Positions 1-5,224 of a stretch of DNA of 8,322 nt are shown piece by piece. This DNA comes from Gallionella sp. UBA6045 (lineage in GTDB: Bacteria > Pseudomonadota > Gammaproteobacteria > Burkholderiales > Gallionellaceae). The translations under genes and the position numbers were made by a program. Positions within the stretch are counted from its first letter, which is position 1. Each line of letters begins with the position of its first letter. The stretch covers positions 1 to 8,322 of the forward strand of contig DIYV01000131.1 in NCBI GenBank assembly GCA_002429165.1, in the 5' to 3' direction. The notes beneath the pieces are model-generated. The model was not told the origin of the DNA and ran no database searches. It saw only the letters and a program-made list of their open reading frames with translations.

Positions 1-174
1 GTATTTATACGGCACGAATCAGAGGGCCGTCTGCATTGTGAAGTGATGGCCTATTTCTCTCCCAATTCGTTTCTTTTGGCTACAGCGCTTGATGCTGCCC
101 CGTGCAAGAGACCCTCGAAACACGATTTAAGTCTGCACGTCGGCCCTGGGGATTCCTGGCAGACACTCTTTTAA
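1..174 (+). CDS. C-terminal end of a hypothetical protein (partial, truncated by window start)
   Basis: Reading frame 1 is open from the first base to a TAA at 172-174, giving the last 57 residues of a protein whose start lies outside the window. The peptide reads as real protein rather than chance: it begins VFIRHESEGRLHCEVMAYFS, then has a mixed-polarity stretch (ALDAAPCKRPSKHD) and ends DSWQTLF. It contains charged, aromatic and cysteine residues in a globular pattern and no membrane segment. I do not recognise the family and give no function. The gene runs toward the convergent MOSC gene, and 192 bases separate the two stop codons. No classical terminator with a T-run follows it; the nearest structure is the stem-loop at 276-293. 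I am fairly sure that it is coding and unsure of everything else. Confidence 0.6.
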   Translation, partial: VFIRHESEGRLHCEVMAYFSPNSFLLATALDAAPCKRPSKHDLSLHVGPGDSWQTLF

Positions 175-275
175 TGACATCTGGATAACACCATCAAGGT
201 CAAGTTACCAAAACAACATTCAAACAATTTTACAGCTGCTCATGAATGACTGGTTTTGGCTGCGATACCGAACAC

Positions 276-293
276 TCAGATAAAGGTATCTGA
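276..293. other. Perfect 7-bp stem-loop between convergent genes
   Basis: TCAGATA (276-282) and TATCTGA (287-293) are exact reverse complements around a four-base loop, AAGG. The stem-loop lies between the stop of the partial plus-strand gene and the stop of the minus-strand MOSC gene, where a bidirectional terminator would be expected. No run of T follows on either strand, so it is not a textbook intrinsic terminator. It could be a processing or mRNA-end-stabilising structure, or chance. The rest of 175-366 shows no coding sequence. Confidence 0.35.
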
Positions 294-366
294 CATTGCC
301 CCGACAAACACCTCAACCGTCAGCGCAAATTAAAGGGGCCATGGTCGAATTACTTCTCCGCAGCAG

Positions 367-1269
367 TCATTCGAAATCAAAATCTGCCGACACAGTTTGT
401 CCCAAGCGCAAAATTGCCCCGATGCCGCGAAGTATGATGGTATTCATTCCGAAAGTGACCGCGCCATCAAGGCGGGCATCCTGACGGTAACTTTGCAGCA
501 TATCCCCTACTTCCGGACTGCTCCGGGCGGTCAGCGGATCGACATTGGGAATGGGGCAGCGCGGACACGGCTTGACCGGTTTGAGCATTACCTCTTCGCC
601 GCCTGTGTCAACGTAGAGCACGCCCAGCAGGTCCTCTTCGTGCGGGTGCAGTCCTGACAGCACCACGTTGGGCCTGAATCGTTCGATGCCTACACTGGTA
701 TGGCCGGCAACAGCCAAGCGCTCATTCAATTGCGCATGAGATGCTTCTCCGAGCAGCAGTAGCGGAAATCCGTCATTGAACTGGTTGAATACCCGGACTC
801 CATCAGTCCACTTCGGATTGGAGGCGCGCCTGTATGCCGGATCGAATCGAACCAGTCGATAGGCGTTGTGACTTGAGCCTCGGCTCGAATTTTCGGACTT
901 GGAGAGGAAATCAATGAACCATTGCGCAGCCTCGTCACCCATATCGAAAGCGGGAACTTCATAATCCCAAAGTTTCACTGAAACAGGCTGCTTCATCAGA
1001 TCAAGCGCAATATGCAAATCCCGCATTCCGGGTGTGCTCAGCACCAGCTCATCGGGAGTCAATCGCGGGTGAACCAGCGCCAAGCGCGGATGCTCACGCT
1101 GCGTAACAAATGCACCCTGCGCATCCACCACCATCCAGGCCCTATCGAGTTCAGGACCCGTAGCGGTCAACAAAATCTCCTGAACCTCGACCCCTGCGCA
1201 AGATTTGACGGGATACACAAACAGGCGCGCAATCCGGGCACTGACATCGCGATTTGATGCGTTGGGCAT
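367..1269 (-). CDS. MOSC domain protein, YcbX/mARC-like, without ferredoxin domain
   Basis: A probable molybdenum-cofactor-dependent reductase of the MOSC family, to which E. coli YcbX and eukaryotic mARC belong; those reduce N-hydroxylated compounds. Numbering from the upstream GTG at 1275, the MOSC N-terminal beta-barrel domain covers about residues 14-125, opening with LFVYPVKSCAGVEV (18-31). The MOSC domain covers about 145-296, with FPLLLL (170-175), ERFRPNVV (198-205) and KPCPRCPIPNVDP (235-247). C240 of the PRC motif is the likely molybdenum ligand by analogy with mARC. At about 300 residues it lacks the C-terminal 2Fe-2S ferredoxin domain of YcbX, so it would need a separate electron donor. 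GTG at 1275 and ATG at 1269 are both possible; I prefer the ATG. Neither has a good Shine-Dalgarno. Family assignment is firm; substrate is unknown. Confidence 0.9.
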   Translation of the reverse strand: MPNASNRDVSARIARLFVYPVKSCAGVEVQEILLTATGPELDRAWMVVDAQGAFVTQREHPRLALVHPRLTPDELVLSTPGMRDLHIALDLMKQPVSVKLWDYEVPAFDMGDEAAQWFIDFLSKSENSSRGSSHNAYRLVRFDPAYRRASNPKWTDGVRVFNQFNDGFPLLLLGEASHAQLNERLAVAGHTSVGIERFRPNVVLSGLHPHEEDLLGVLYVDTGGEEVMLKPVKPCPRCPIPNVDPLTARSSPEVGDMLQSYRQDARLDGAVTFGMNTIILRGIGAILRLGQTVSADFDFE

Positions 1270-1304
1270 ATTCACGGAGTAAATGTTTTAAACAAGTTGA
1301 AAGA

Positions 1305-1322
1305 GGTCAGATTGAACTGATC
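1305..1322. other. Imperfect inverted repeat upstream of the MOSC gene
   Basis: GGTCAG (1305-1310) and CTGATC (1317-1322) can pair around ATTGAA, with TCAG/CTGA as the exact core. It lies 36-53 bases before the ATG of the MOSC gene, where an operator or a 5' leader structure could be. No clear -35/-10 pair is visible nearby; GATAAT on the minus strand near 1361 resembles a -10 but lacks a matching -35. The remainder of 1276-1491 contains no convincing gene. This is a weak call. Confidence 0.2.
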
Positions 1323-1491
1323 CCGGAAATTTGCAAGTGTTGTTGTTCGGTCGCGCTATTATCAGGCAACTGAATCTGATTTACTTTGCAAAGCCGCATG
1401 CAAAATAATCCAACCCTCCAATTCGATCAGGTATTTTGCGACGGATGGTTGTCAGGACCCGCATGTACAGGAACCCATTTAACCGAACAGA

Positions 1492-1629
1492 CTAATGAAC
1501 CTCTTTATTTTTAAAGAGTCTGCTCATTGCCGCAGTCATTTTGTCTATCCAACCCACAAGCAGGAACACGAGAAACAGGACTACGCCTACAACCATTCCT
1601 ATTCCAAGTGCAGCAGCAGTCGAATTGAT
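1492..1629 (-). CDS. Candidate 45-residue single-pass membrane protein with AUC start
   Basis: On the minus strand an AAGGAG ribosome binding site (1642-1637) is followed by a 7-base spacer and an open frame of 45 codons ending in TAG (1494-1492). The first codon at ideal spacing is ATC, a rare but permitted start. The peptide has a short polar N-terminus (INSTAAALG), a strongly hydrophobic stretch (about residues 8-28, MVVGVVLFLVFLLVGWI) and a basic tail (DKMTAAMSRLFKNKEVH). This predicts one membrane segment with the C-terminus in the cytoplasm. An in-frame ATG at 1596 would give a 34-residue version that keeps most of the membrane segment, but its only ribosome binding signal is a weak GGA. 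Composition, positive-inside charge and the ribosome binding site support a real gene; the noncanonical start is the main doubt. I do not recognise the family. Confidence 0.45.
   Translation of the reverse strand: MNSTAAALGIGMVVGVVLFLVFLLVGWIDKMTAAMSRLFKNKEVH
1501..1518. repeat. AT-rich 7-bp perfect stem-loop inside the small ORF 3' end
   Basis: CTCTTTA (1501-1507) and TAAAGAG (1512-1518) are exact reverse complements around TTTT. The element sits within the last codons of the minus-strand small ORF (residues LFKNKE). It could fold in the mRNA, but it is AT-rich and lacks a downstream T-run on the minus strand, so I do not call it a terminator. Confidence 0.3.
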
Positions 1630-2086
1630 CGTTTATCTCCTTATTAACTTCCAAAATAAAATCGTTTCAAACCGGTACTACGCCAAACCTGTGATATCTC
1701 CTTACTTCCCTGCAATGAGCCTGTCTTCAGCTTATTTTTTATTTTGGCAAATGGCAGTTAAGCACCGGAAGAAGATATTCAGGTTTCATTAAGCAATGAT
1801 GGGCCAGTCCGATTGGCGGATCAAAAGTCTGCGCTTTTTTCTGCAAAAGTTGGAAACAAAAGTTTATTGTGCTTTGCCTCCAGCCCCAAGACTAATGGTT
1901 TGGCTACAAAATATACAGGCGCTTAATTTCTATCGCATTTATATTTGTATCAAGATTTTTGTAACAAGTTATAAGCGATGTTTTTTGTTATGCTCGTCGA
2001 TACAAAAGAGCGGAACTATGCAAAGAAGATGAACGTCCAACAGGAGCTGAATGTTGACCGCCCTTAATCTCAAGGAGAATCGAACC
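1630..2086. other. AT-rich divergent intergenic region with several repeats, no convincing gene
   Basis: This stretch separates the two small divergent ORFs and should hold both promoters. It contains the duplicated leader at 1634-1709, three copies of CAAAAGT (1822-1828, 1844-1850, 1857-1863), the odd palindrome TTGTAACAA (1959-1967) and an 8-bp inverted repeat, TTTGTATC (1944-1951) with GATACAAA (1999-2006). A possible plus-strand promoter is TTGTAT (1945-1950) with TATAAG (1970-1975), but the 19-base spacing is poor. Open frames of about 80 codons here have implausible compositions and no ribosome binding site, so I treat them as chance. A 12-residue frame at 2029-2067 (MNVQQELNVDRP) precedes the small gene at 2087; nothing shows that it is translated. 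Confidence 0.5.
1634..1709 (-). repeat. Duplicated leader: two copies of GGAAG…TAAGGAGATA (minus strand)
   Basis: On the plus strand TATCTCCTTACTTCC (1695-1709) recurs as TATCTCCTTA-TTAA-CTTCC (1634-1652), the second copy differing by a four-base TTAA insertion. On the minus strand each copy reads GGAAG, then TAAGGAGATA, that is, a strong ribosome binding site. Only the copy at 1634-1652 leads into an open frame (the AUC-start small ORF); the other is followed within a few codons by stops and has no usable start. This may be a small tandem-type duplication or a decayed second small ORF leader. Confidence 0.4.
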
Positions 2087-2290
2087 ATGGAAATTGCGGG
2101 ATATTTGAAAATAATAATCGTGCTTTTCGCACTGGCCGTCCCGATATCAATCGTCTTTCTTGTTTACAGAACATTATTTTCCGGATTGAATTCAATTTCA
2201 TCATCAAGAAGACCCGCAAACGTTACTGAAGATGCTGCAGAACCGGAACAAGCTCAAAATAACAAGTCGACAGAAAATGAAGTTGGCTAG
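2087..2290 (+). CDS. Small single-pass membrane protein, 67 residues, unknown function
   Basis: A short gene with an AAGGAG ribosome binding site (2072-2077) nine bases before the ATG at 2087. An in-frame ATG at 2051, preceded by AGGAG (2042-2046) only four bases upstream, would add 12 residues; I prefer 2087 for its spacing and because the protein then starts directly with its membrane segment. Residues 6-27 (YLKIIIVLFALAVPISIVFLVY) form one hydrophobic helix. Then come R28, a serine-rich linker, R41-R42 and an acidic, Asn/Gln-rich tail (EDAAEPEQAQNN) that is probably disordered. Positive charges after the helix suggest N-out, C-in. It stands alone: divergent from the small ORF at 1492-1629 and convergent with the EamA gene. 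No family is recognised. Two possible ribosome binding sites and coherent topology make it likely real. Confidence 0.6.
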   Translation: MEIAGYLKIIIVLFALAVPISIVFLVYRTLFSGLNSISSSRRPANVTEDAAEPEQAQNNKSTENEVG

Positions 2291-2436
2291 ATGAACAAAT
2301 ATCCAGAAGAACAATGATACGGATATGAATTGGCTCGGAATGGTGAATTTAATTTAATGCAGCCGACCCAAACATCATTGACCACACGATTTTGGCGCAC
2401 GGCTGGCGTTCAATGACCGAATCGAGTGCCTTGTTA

Positions 2437-3327
2437 TCAGCGATCATCCGCGGCGATCTGCTCGACACTTCCGGCATTTTGCTTCTCCAGAATCACCAAC
2501 GCGATCCCCCCGAGAATTGCCAGGGACGACAATAGCAGGCGCAGGGTTATGGGTTCTCCGAGAAAGACTACGCCACCCAGGGCCGCAATGACCGGAACAC
2601 TGAGTTGCACGGTCGCCGCCCTGGTAGCTTTCAACACCGGTAATACCGTGTACCAGAGGGCGTAACCGATGGCCGAAGTCAATGCGCCGGACGCAACCGC
2701 GTAGCAGATTCCAGTGCTATCCCAAGAGGTGTGCCGGTACATCAATAAACTCAAGAGCAACGTGATGGGCACTGCGCGCAGGAAATTCCCCGCCGTTACC
2801 CTGAGGGGATCTCCCGCGCCTTTGCCGCGCAATGAATAGATGCCCCACGCAACCCCTGAAGCCAGCATCACACTTGAACTGAACAATGGCGGAGCGGAAA
2901 GCCCGGGCAGCAGCAAGCCAACCAGCCCGGCCAGCGCGATCACCAGTCCGGCCAGTTGCAGTTTCAGCAGCCGTTCCCCCGCCCGGATGCCATGTCCGAT
3001 CATGGTTGCCTGAACCGCGCCGAACAGCAGCAGCGCGCCCATCGCCGTAGTAAGGCCGCCATAGGAATAGGAAAGAAAGGCTGCATAAGCGAACAACGTA
3101 AAGGCCGAAAGCCAGTTGCCACTGCCGATTGATTTGCCACTCCTGATACGCACGATCAGCCACAACATCATCGCACCTGAGACCAGCCGTATCGTGGTGA
3201 AACTGGCTGCGTCGATGCCGGTATCCCTGAGTGCAGCCCGGCACAGCAGCGAGTTGCCCGCGAATGCGATCATGGTAAGCGACGTCAGAACGATGATGCG
3301 CAGATGGGACTTGGAATTATTCAGCAT
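2437..3327 (-). CDS. EamA/DMT-superfamily transporter (10 TM)
   Basis: An inner-membrane transporter of the drug/metabolite superfamily (RhaT/PecM/YdcZ-like EamA proteins), which typically export amino acids or other small metabolites; the substrate cannot be told from sequence. From the ATG at 3327 it is 296 residues, the usual family length, with two EamA repeats: about 11-140 and 150-281. The second repeat shows the typical ending with P245 in SVPVIAAL, LGEPIT (256-261, conserved E258) and a final helix LLLSSLAILGGIALVIL. About ten hydrophobic helices are visible and the short tail is hydrophilic. A GTG at 3339 is in frame, but the ATG at 3327 overlaps the nudC stop as ATGCTGA and has no ribosome binding site of its own, which points to translational coupling to nudC. 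The downstream region 2291-2436 shows no strong terminator. Confidence 0.9.
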   Translation of the reverse strand: MLNNSKSHLRIIVLTSLTMIAFAGNSLLCRAALRDTGIDAASFTTIRLVSGAMMLWLIVRIRSGKSIGSGNWLSAFTLFAYAAFLSYSYGGLTTAMGALLLFGAVQATMIGHGIRAGERLLKLQLAGLVIALAGLVGLLLPGLSAPPLFSSSVMLASGVAWGIYSLRGKGAGDPLRVTAGNFLRAVPITLLLSLLMYRHTSWDSTGICYAVASGALTSAIGYALWYTVLPVLKATRAATVQLSVPVIAALGGVVFLGEPITLRLLLSSLAILGGIALVILEKQNAGSVEQIAADDR

Positions 3328-4100
3328 TGCTGTCGGCACGCCGCATCAATCAGTTGGCGGGCAAGACTCACCGGTTCGGGCAACGCGGGCAATGCGCTGC
3401 GTGAAAACCAGTTTGCATCTTCGATTTCCGACGGATCAGGCTTGATGATTCCCCCGGCGTAGTCGGCAAAGAATGCCACCATCAGGGAATTCGGAAACGG
3501 CCAGGACTGGCTCCTGAAATATCTGAGATTGGTGATTGCTATACCCACCTCCTCGAGAACTTCACGGCTTGCGCATTGCTCCAGGGTTTCGCCGGCTTCA
3601 ACAAACCCGGCCAGCGCACTGTAGATACCGGGCCTGAAACGGGGGCTGCGAGCCAGCAATAGTTCATCGCGACGACTGATCAGCACCATCACGGCGGGGG
3701 AAATTCTCGGGTATGCAACAAGGCTGCATGCAGGGCACAACATGGCAAACTGCCCCGCTTTGATGGCTGTGGGTGTGCCGCACTTGCCGCAGTAGCGGTG
3801 ATTTTTCTGCCAGTCCAAAAGTTGAATGGCACGTCCTGTCAAAGAAACTGCCTCAGCGCTGACCAGGCTGAACAGGCTGCGGACCGGCATCAGTTCCCCG
3901 GAAATATTTTCAGGGAGCTTTTCCAATTCGGCGGCATAGCAACGAATCCCCTGCCATTCACCGACCAGCAATGCGTCCCTGGGATTACCGAAATCCGATG
4001 CCCGACCACTCGGAAAAATATTTCCGCCGGTCTTGTCAATTGTAGTGAGCAATTGATTTTCACACCGAAGCAGCCAGTAGCTCAATTCGTTCATGTGCAT
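3321..4100 (-). CDS. nudC: NADH pyrophosphatase / NAD-RNA decapping hydrolase, zinc-ribbon Nudix family
   Basis: Splits NAD(H) to NMN(H) and AMP and, in E. coli, removes NAD caps from RNA 5' ends. It is a cytoplasmic enzyme, usually a dimer. At 259 residues it matches E. coli NudC (257). The order is an N-terminal domain (1-95), a zinc ribbon with C104-x2-C107 and C122-x2-C125, and a Nudix domain. The Nudix box is complete at 165-187: G165, E171, R179-E180, E183-E184, G186. The NudC-specific motif SQPWPFPxS appears as SQSWPFPNS (197-205), with Ser for the usual first Pro. ATG at 4100 is chosen; another ATG lies two codons in. No Shine-Dalgarno is visible before either, so the start is uncertain by a few residues. 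The EamA gene follows with overlap. The gene upstream (4182-4943) is on the same strand, 81 bases away, possibly behind a weak terminator. Confidence 0.95.
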   Translation of the reverse strand: MHMNELSYWLLRCENQLLTTIDKTGGNIFPSGRASDFGNPRDALLVGEWQGIRCYAAELEKLPENISGELMPVRSLFSLVSAEAVSLTGRAIQLLDWQKNHRYCGKCGTPTAIKAGQFAMLCPACSLVAYPRISPAVMVLISRRDELLLARSPRFRPGIYSALAGFVEAGETLEQCASREVLEEVGIAITNLRYFRSQSWPFPNSLMVAFFADYAGGIIKPDPSEIEDANWFSRSALPALPEPVSLARQLIDAACRQQC

Positions 4101-4116
4101 TTAAATCATAAAATGA

Positions 4117-4128
4117 AATTTCGAAATT
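4117..4128. promoter_or_regulatory. 12-bp perfect palindrome upstream of nudC
   Basis: AATTTCGAAATT is its own reverse complement and lies 17-28 bases before the nudC start on the minus strand. Between it and the start is TATGAT (minus strand), a good -10 match only four bases from the ATG, which would give a leaderless or very short-leader transcript and agree with the missing Shine-Dalgarno. No acceptable -35 is seen. Operator or promoter role is speculative. Confidence 0.25.
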
Positions 4129-4153
4129 ACTTGCCCCCGCAGCCCCATTCTAC

Positions 4154-4179
4154 ACAAAACAAATCAGGCTCCGCCCCTG
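4154..4179 (-). terminator. Weak candidate intrinsic terminator after the COG2426-like gene
   Basis: Two bases past the stop of the 4182-4943 gene, the minus strand reads CAGG…CCTG (4179-4165), a short GC-rich hairpin with internal GGCGGAG. It is followed by ATTTGTTTTGT (4164-4154). The stem is only four pairs, with a possible extra C-G pair across a bulge, and the T-tract is interrupted. It would at most partly separate this gene from nudC. Confidence 0.25.
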
Positions 4180-4181
4180 TA

Positions 4182-4943
4182 TCACCTGTGGTTCTTTCGG
4201 TGCCGATCGAGCAGGTAGACGGCGAGGATAACAAGGATGATAAGGCCAATAATGAGTATGGGTGCCCAGGGAGCGAAGACAGCTGCGCGGATATAGAGGT
4301 CGAACAGCAGATAGGCCCAACCTACGATGGTTACATATGCACCGGCGAGCACCACTGACAGCGTCAACGAGGCGGAAAAACCAAGCAGGTAACCAACAGC
4401 GCTGCCCAATACAGGCCCCGTCATCCAGAAGGGGAACCAGACGAAGAGAAAGAGCCCTGGGACGCCGTAGCGGCGCACCCTGTCATGGTTCCGCTCGGCA
4501 GCTGCATGTGTGCGATCTAGAAAGTACTTCAGTCTTGGAAATTCCACCAACTTGAGTAAGCTAAAAACAAACACGGGATAAAACAACAACACCAACACCG
4601 TCTCCACCCACATGACCACCGGTATCACGAGAGCGTGGCCGAATCCATTGGCATAGCCCACGGACATGGACACGATCATGCCAAAAGCTATGTCGGTGAA
4701 GATCATGGCGCCCATTATGCGCGAGGTTTGCGGCGACCAGAAAGCGATCAGCCCCATCACGATGAGACCGGCGAGTGCGCTTGCAATACCAAGCAACAGG
4801 ATGCGCCCTTCTGTCATCTTGAACAGCTGACGCCAAGTTGGCTTGCGCGGATACTCATCGGTGGAAATCATGGGGGCCTTGTTCGAATTATTTTGCTGCA
4901 TAAAATTTATCACACCAGGCGCCCTTTTATCATCGGGTGTCAT
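4182..4943 (-). CDS. Small multidrug export-like membrane protein (COG2426 / Sm_multidrug_ex type)
   Basis: A polytopic inner-membrane protein of 253 residues. Its strongest family feature is the segment RYGVPGLFLFVWFPFWMTGP followed by VLGSAVGYLLG (158-188), which matches the glycine-rich re-entrant-looking core of the family annotated 'small multi-drug export protein' (COG2426). That name rests on little experimental evidence, so the function should be read as unknown. Hydrophobic segments lie at about 48-68, 78-95, 103-132, 160-188, 192-216 and 225-246. The N-terminus (1-45) is polar and the C-terminus basic (DRHRKNHR). ATG at 4943 gives the longest form without an evident ribosome binding site; ATG at 4871 (residue 25) has AAGG five bases upstream and would still include all membrane segments, so the true start may be there. 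It diverges from the TRAP operon. Confidence 0.75.
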   Translation of the reverse strand: MTPDDKRAPGVINFMQQNNSNKAPMISTDEYPRKPTWRQLFKMTEGRILLLGIASALAGLIVMGLIAFWSPQTSRIMGAMIFTDIAFGMIVSMSVGYANGFGHALVIPVVMWVETVLVLLFYPVFVFSLLKLVEFPRLKYFLDRTHAAAERNHDRVRRYGVPGLFLFVWFPFWMTGPVLGSAVGYLLGFSASLTLSVVLAGAYVTIVGWAYLLFDLYIRAAVFAPWAPILIIGLIILVILAVYLLDRHRKNHR

Positions 4944-5051
4944 TCACATGTTGATTCCCAAGCATTACCGGCTCGACACCACCGGGTCTGGCTACGAACC
5001 GCAATGCCAACCCAGTGTCAGTAGCTGACCGAATAAATCGAATCCTTCCGA

Positions 5052-5068
5052 GGGCCCATTCTGGACCC
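5052..5068 (-). other. GC-rich 6-bp hairpin (minus strand) in the divergent intergenic region
   Basis: On the minus strand GGGTCC-AGAAT-GGGCCC can form a six-pair stem with one G-T wobble. It lies just beside the left arm of the 11-bp inverted repeat and upstream of the COG2426-like gene. It could be a leader structure or chance. No T-run follows. Confidence 0.2.
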
Positions 5069-5069
5069 A

Positions 5070-5150
5070 ATTCAATTATTCGCTAAATGGTTAAATGTTG
5101 ACAGCAGATACTTTGCTATATACCTTACGTCCGGATCAAAATAATTGAAT
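5070..5150. promoter_or_regulatory. 11-bp inverted repeat flanking a promoter: candidate paired operator for the TRAP operon
   Basis: ATTCAATTATT (5070-5080) and AATAATTGAAT (5140-5150) are perfect reverse complements, 59 bases apart, with centres about 70 bp (between six and seven helical turns) apart. They bracket the consensus -35 at 5098-5103. A regulator bound to both arms could loop or occlude the promoter. The arms are AT-rich, so part of the match may reflect composition, but 11 of 11 is more than expected in such a short interval. Which regulator would bind is unknown; none is encoded in the window. Confidence 0.4.
5098..5124 (+). promoter_or_regulatory. Candidate sigma-70 promoter for the TRAP operon
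   Basis: TTGACA (5098-5103) is a perfect -35. The best -10 at acceptable distance is TATACC (5119-5124, spacing 15); TACCTT (5121-5126) has ideal 17-base spacing but a poor match, and TATATA (5117-5122) with an extended TGC is only 13 bases away. The leader to the ATG at 5225 would be about 95 bases. A perfect -35 with a suboptimal -10 or spacing suits a promoter that needs an activator. Confidence 0.4.
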
Positions 5151-5224
5151 GCAAAATTAAAGTGATCGCTGTTCCTGATTCGTAATGCTGTCGTCCGGCA
5201 CCACATCAACCAGAGGAGAAACAC

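Noticed and set aside
296..484. 62-codon plus-strand frame at the end of the MOSC gene
   Set aside because: Mostly antisense to the conserved MOSC C-terminus, starts on a weak codon and has Ser/Pro/Lys-rich shadow composition.
1541..1792. 83-codon plus-strand frame in the AT-rich region
   Set aside because: It is largely antisense to the better-supported small membrane ORF, has no ribosome binding site and an implausible amino-acid mix.
1796..2032. 78-codon plus-strand frame
   Set aside because: No ribosome binding site and no protein-like pattern. It runs through the repeats and promoter-like sequence upstream of the small gene at 2087.
2374..2418. TCATTGA/TCAATGA inverted repeat downstream of the EamA gene as a terminator
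   Set aside because: The loop is about 30 bases, the stem is only seven AT-rich pairs, and there is no T-run.
2717..3244. 175-codon minus-strand frame inside the EamA gene
   Set aside because: It overlaps the EamA gene in another frame, with Trp/Arg/Gly-rich nonsense composition and no ribosome binding site.
4948..5028. 26-codon ATG frame (MLIPKHYRLDTTGSGYE…) in the divergent spacer
   Set aside because: The peptide looks moderately protein-like, but there is no ribosome binding site and no context to support translation.
5129..5198. Two direct copies of CGTCCGG (5129-5135 and 5192-5198) upstream of the TRAP operon
   Set aside because: Seven bases is short, the flanks do not match, and one copy sits close to the ribosome binding site; I judged it coincidental next to the stronger 11-bp inverted repeat.
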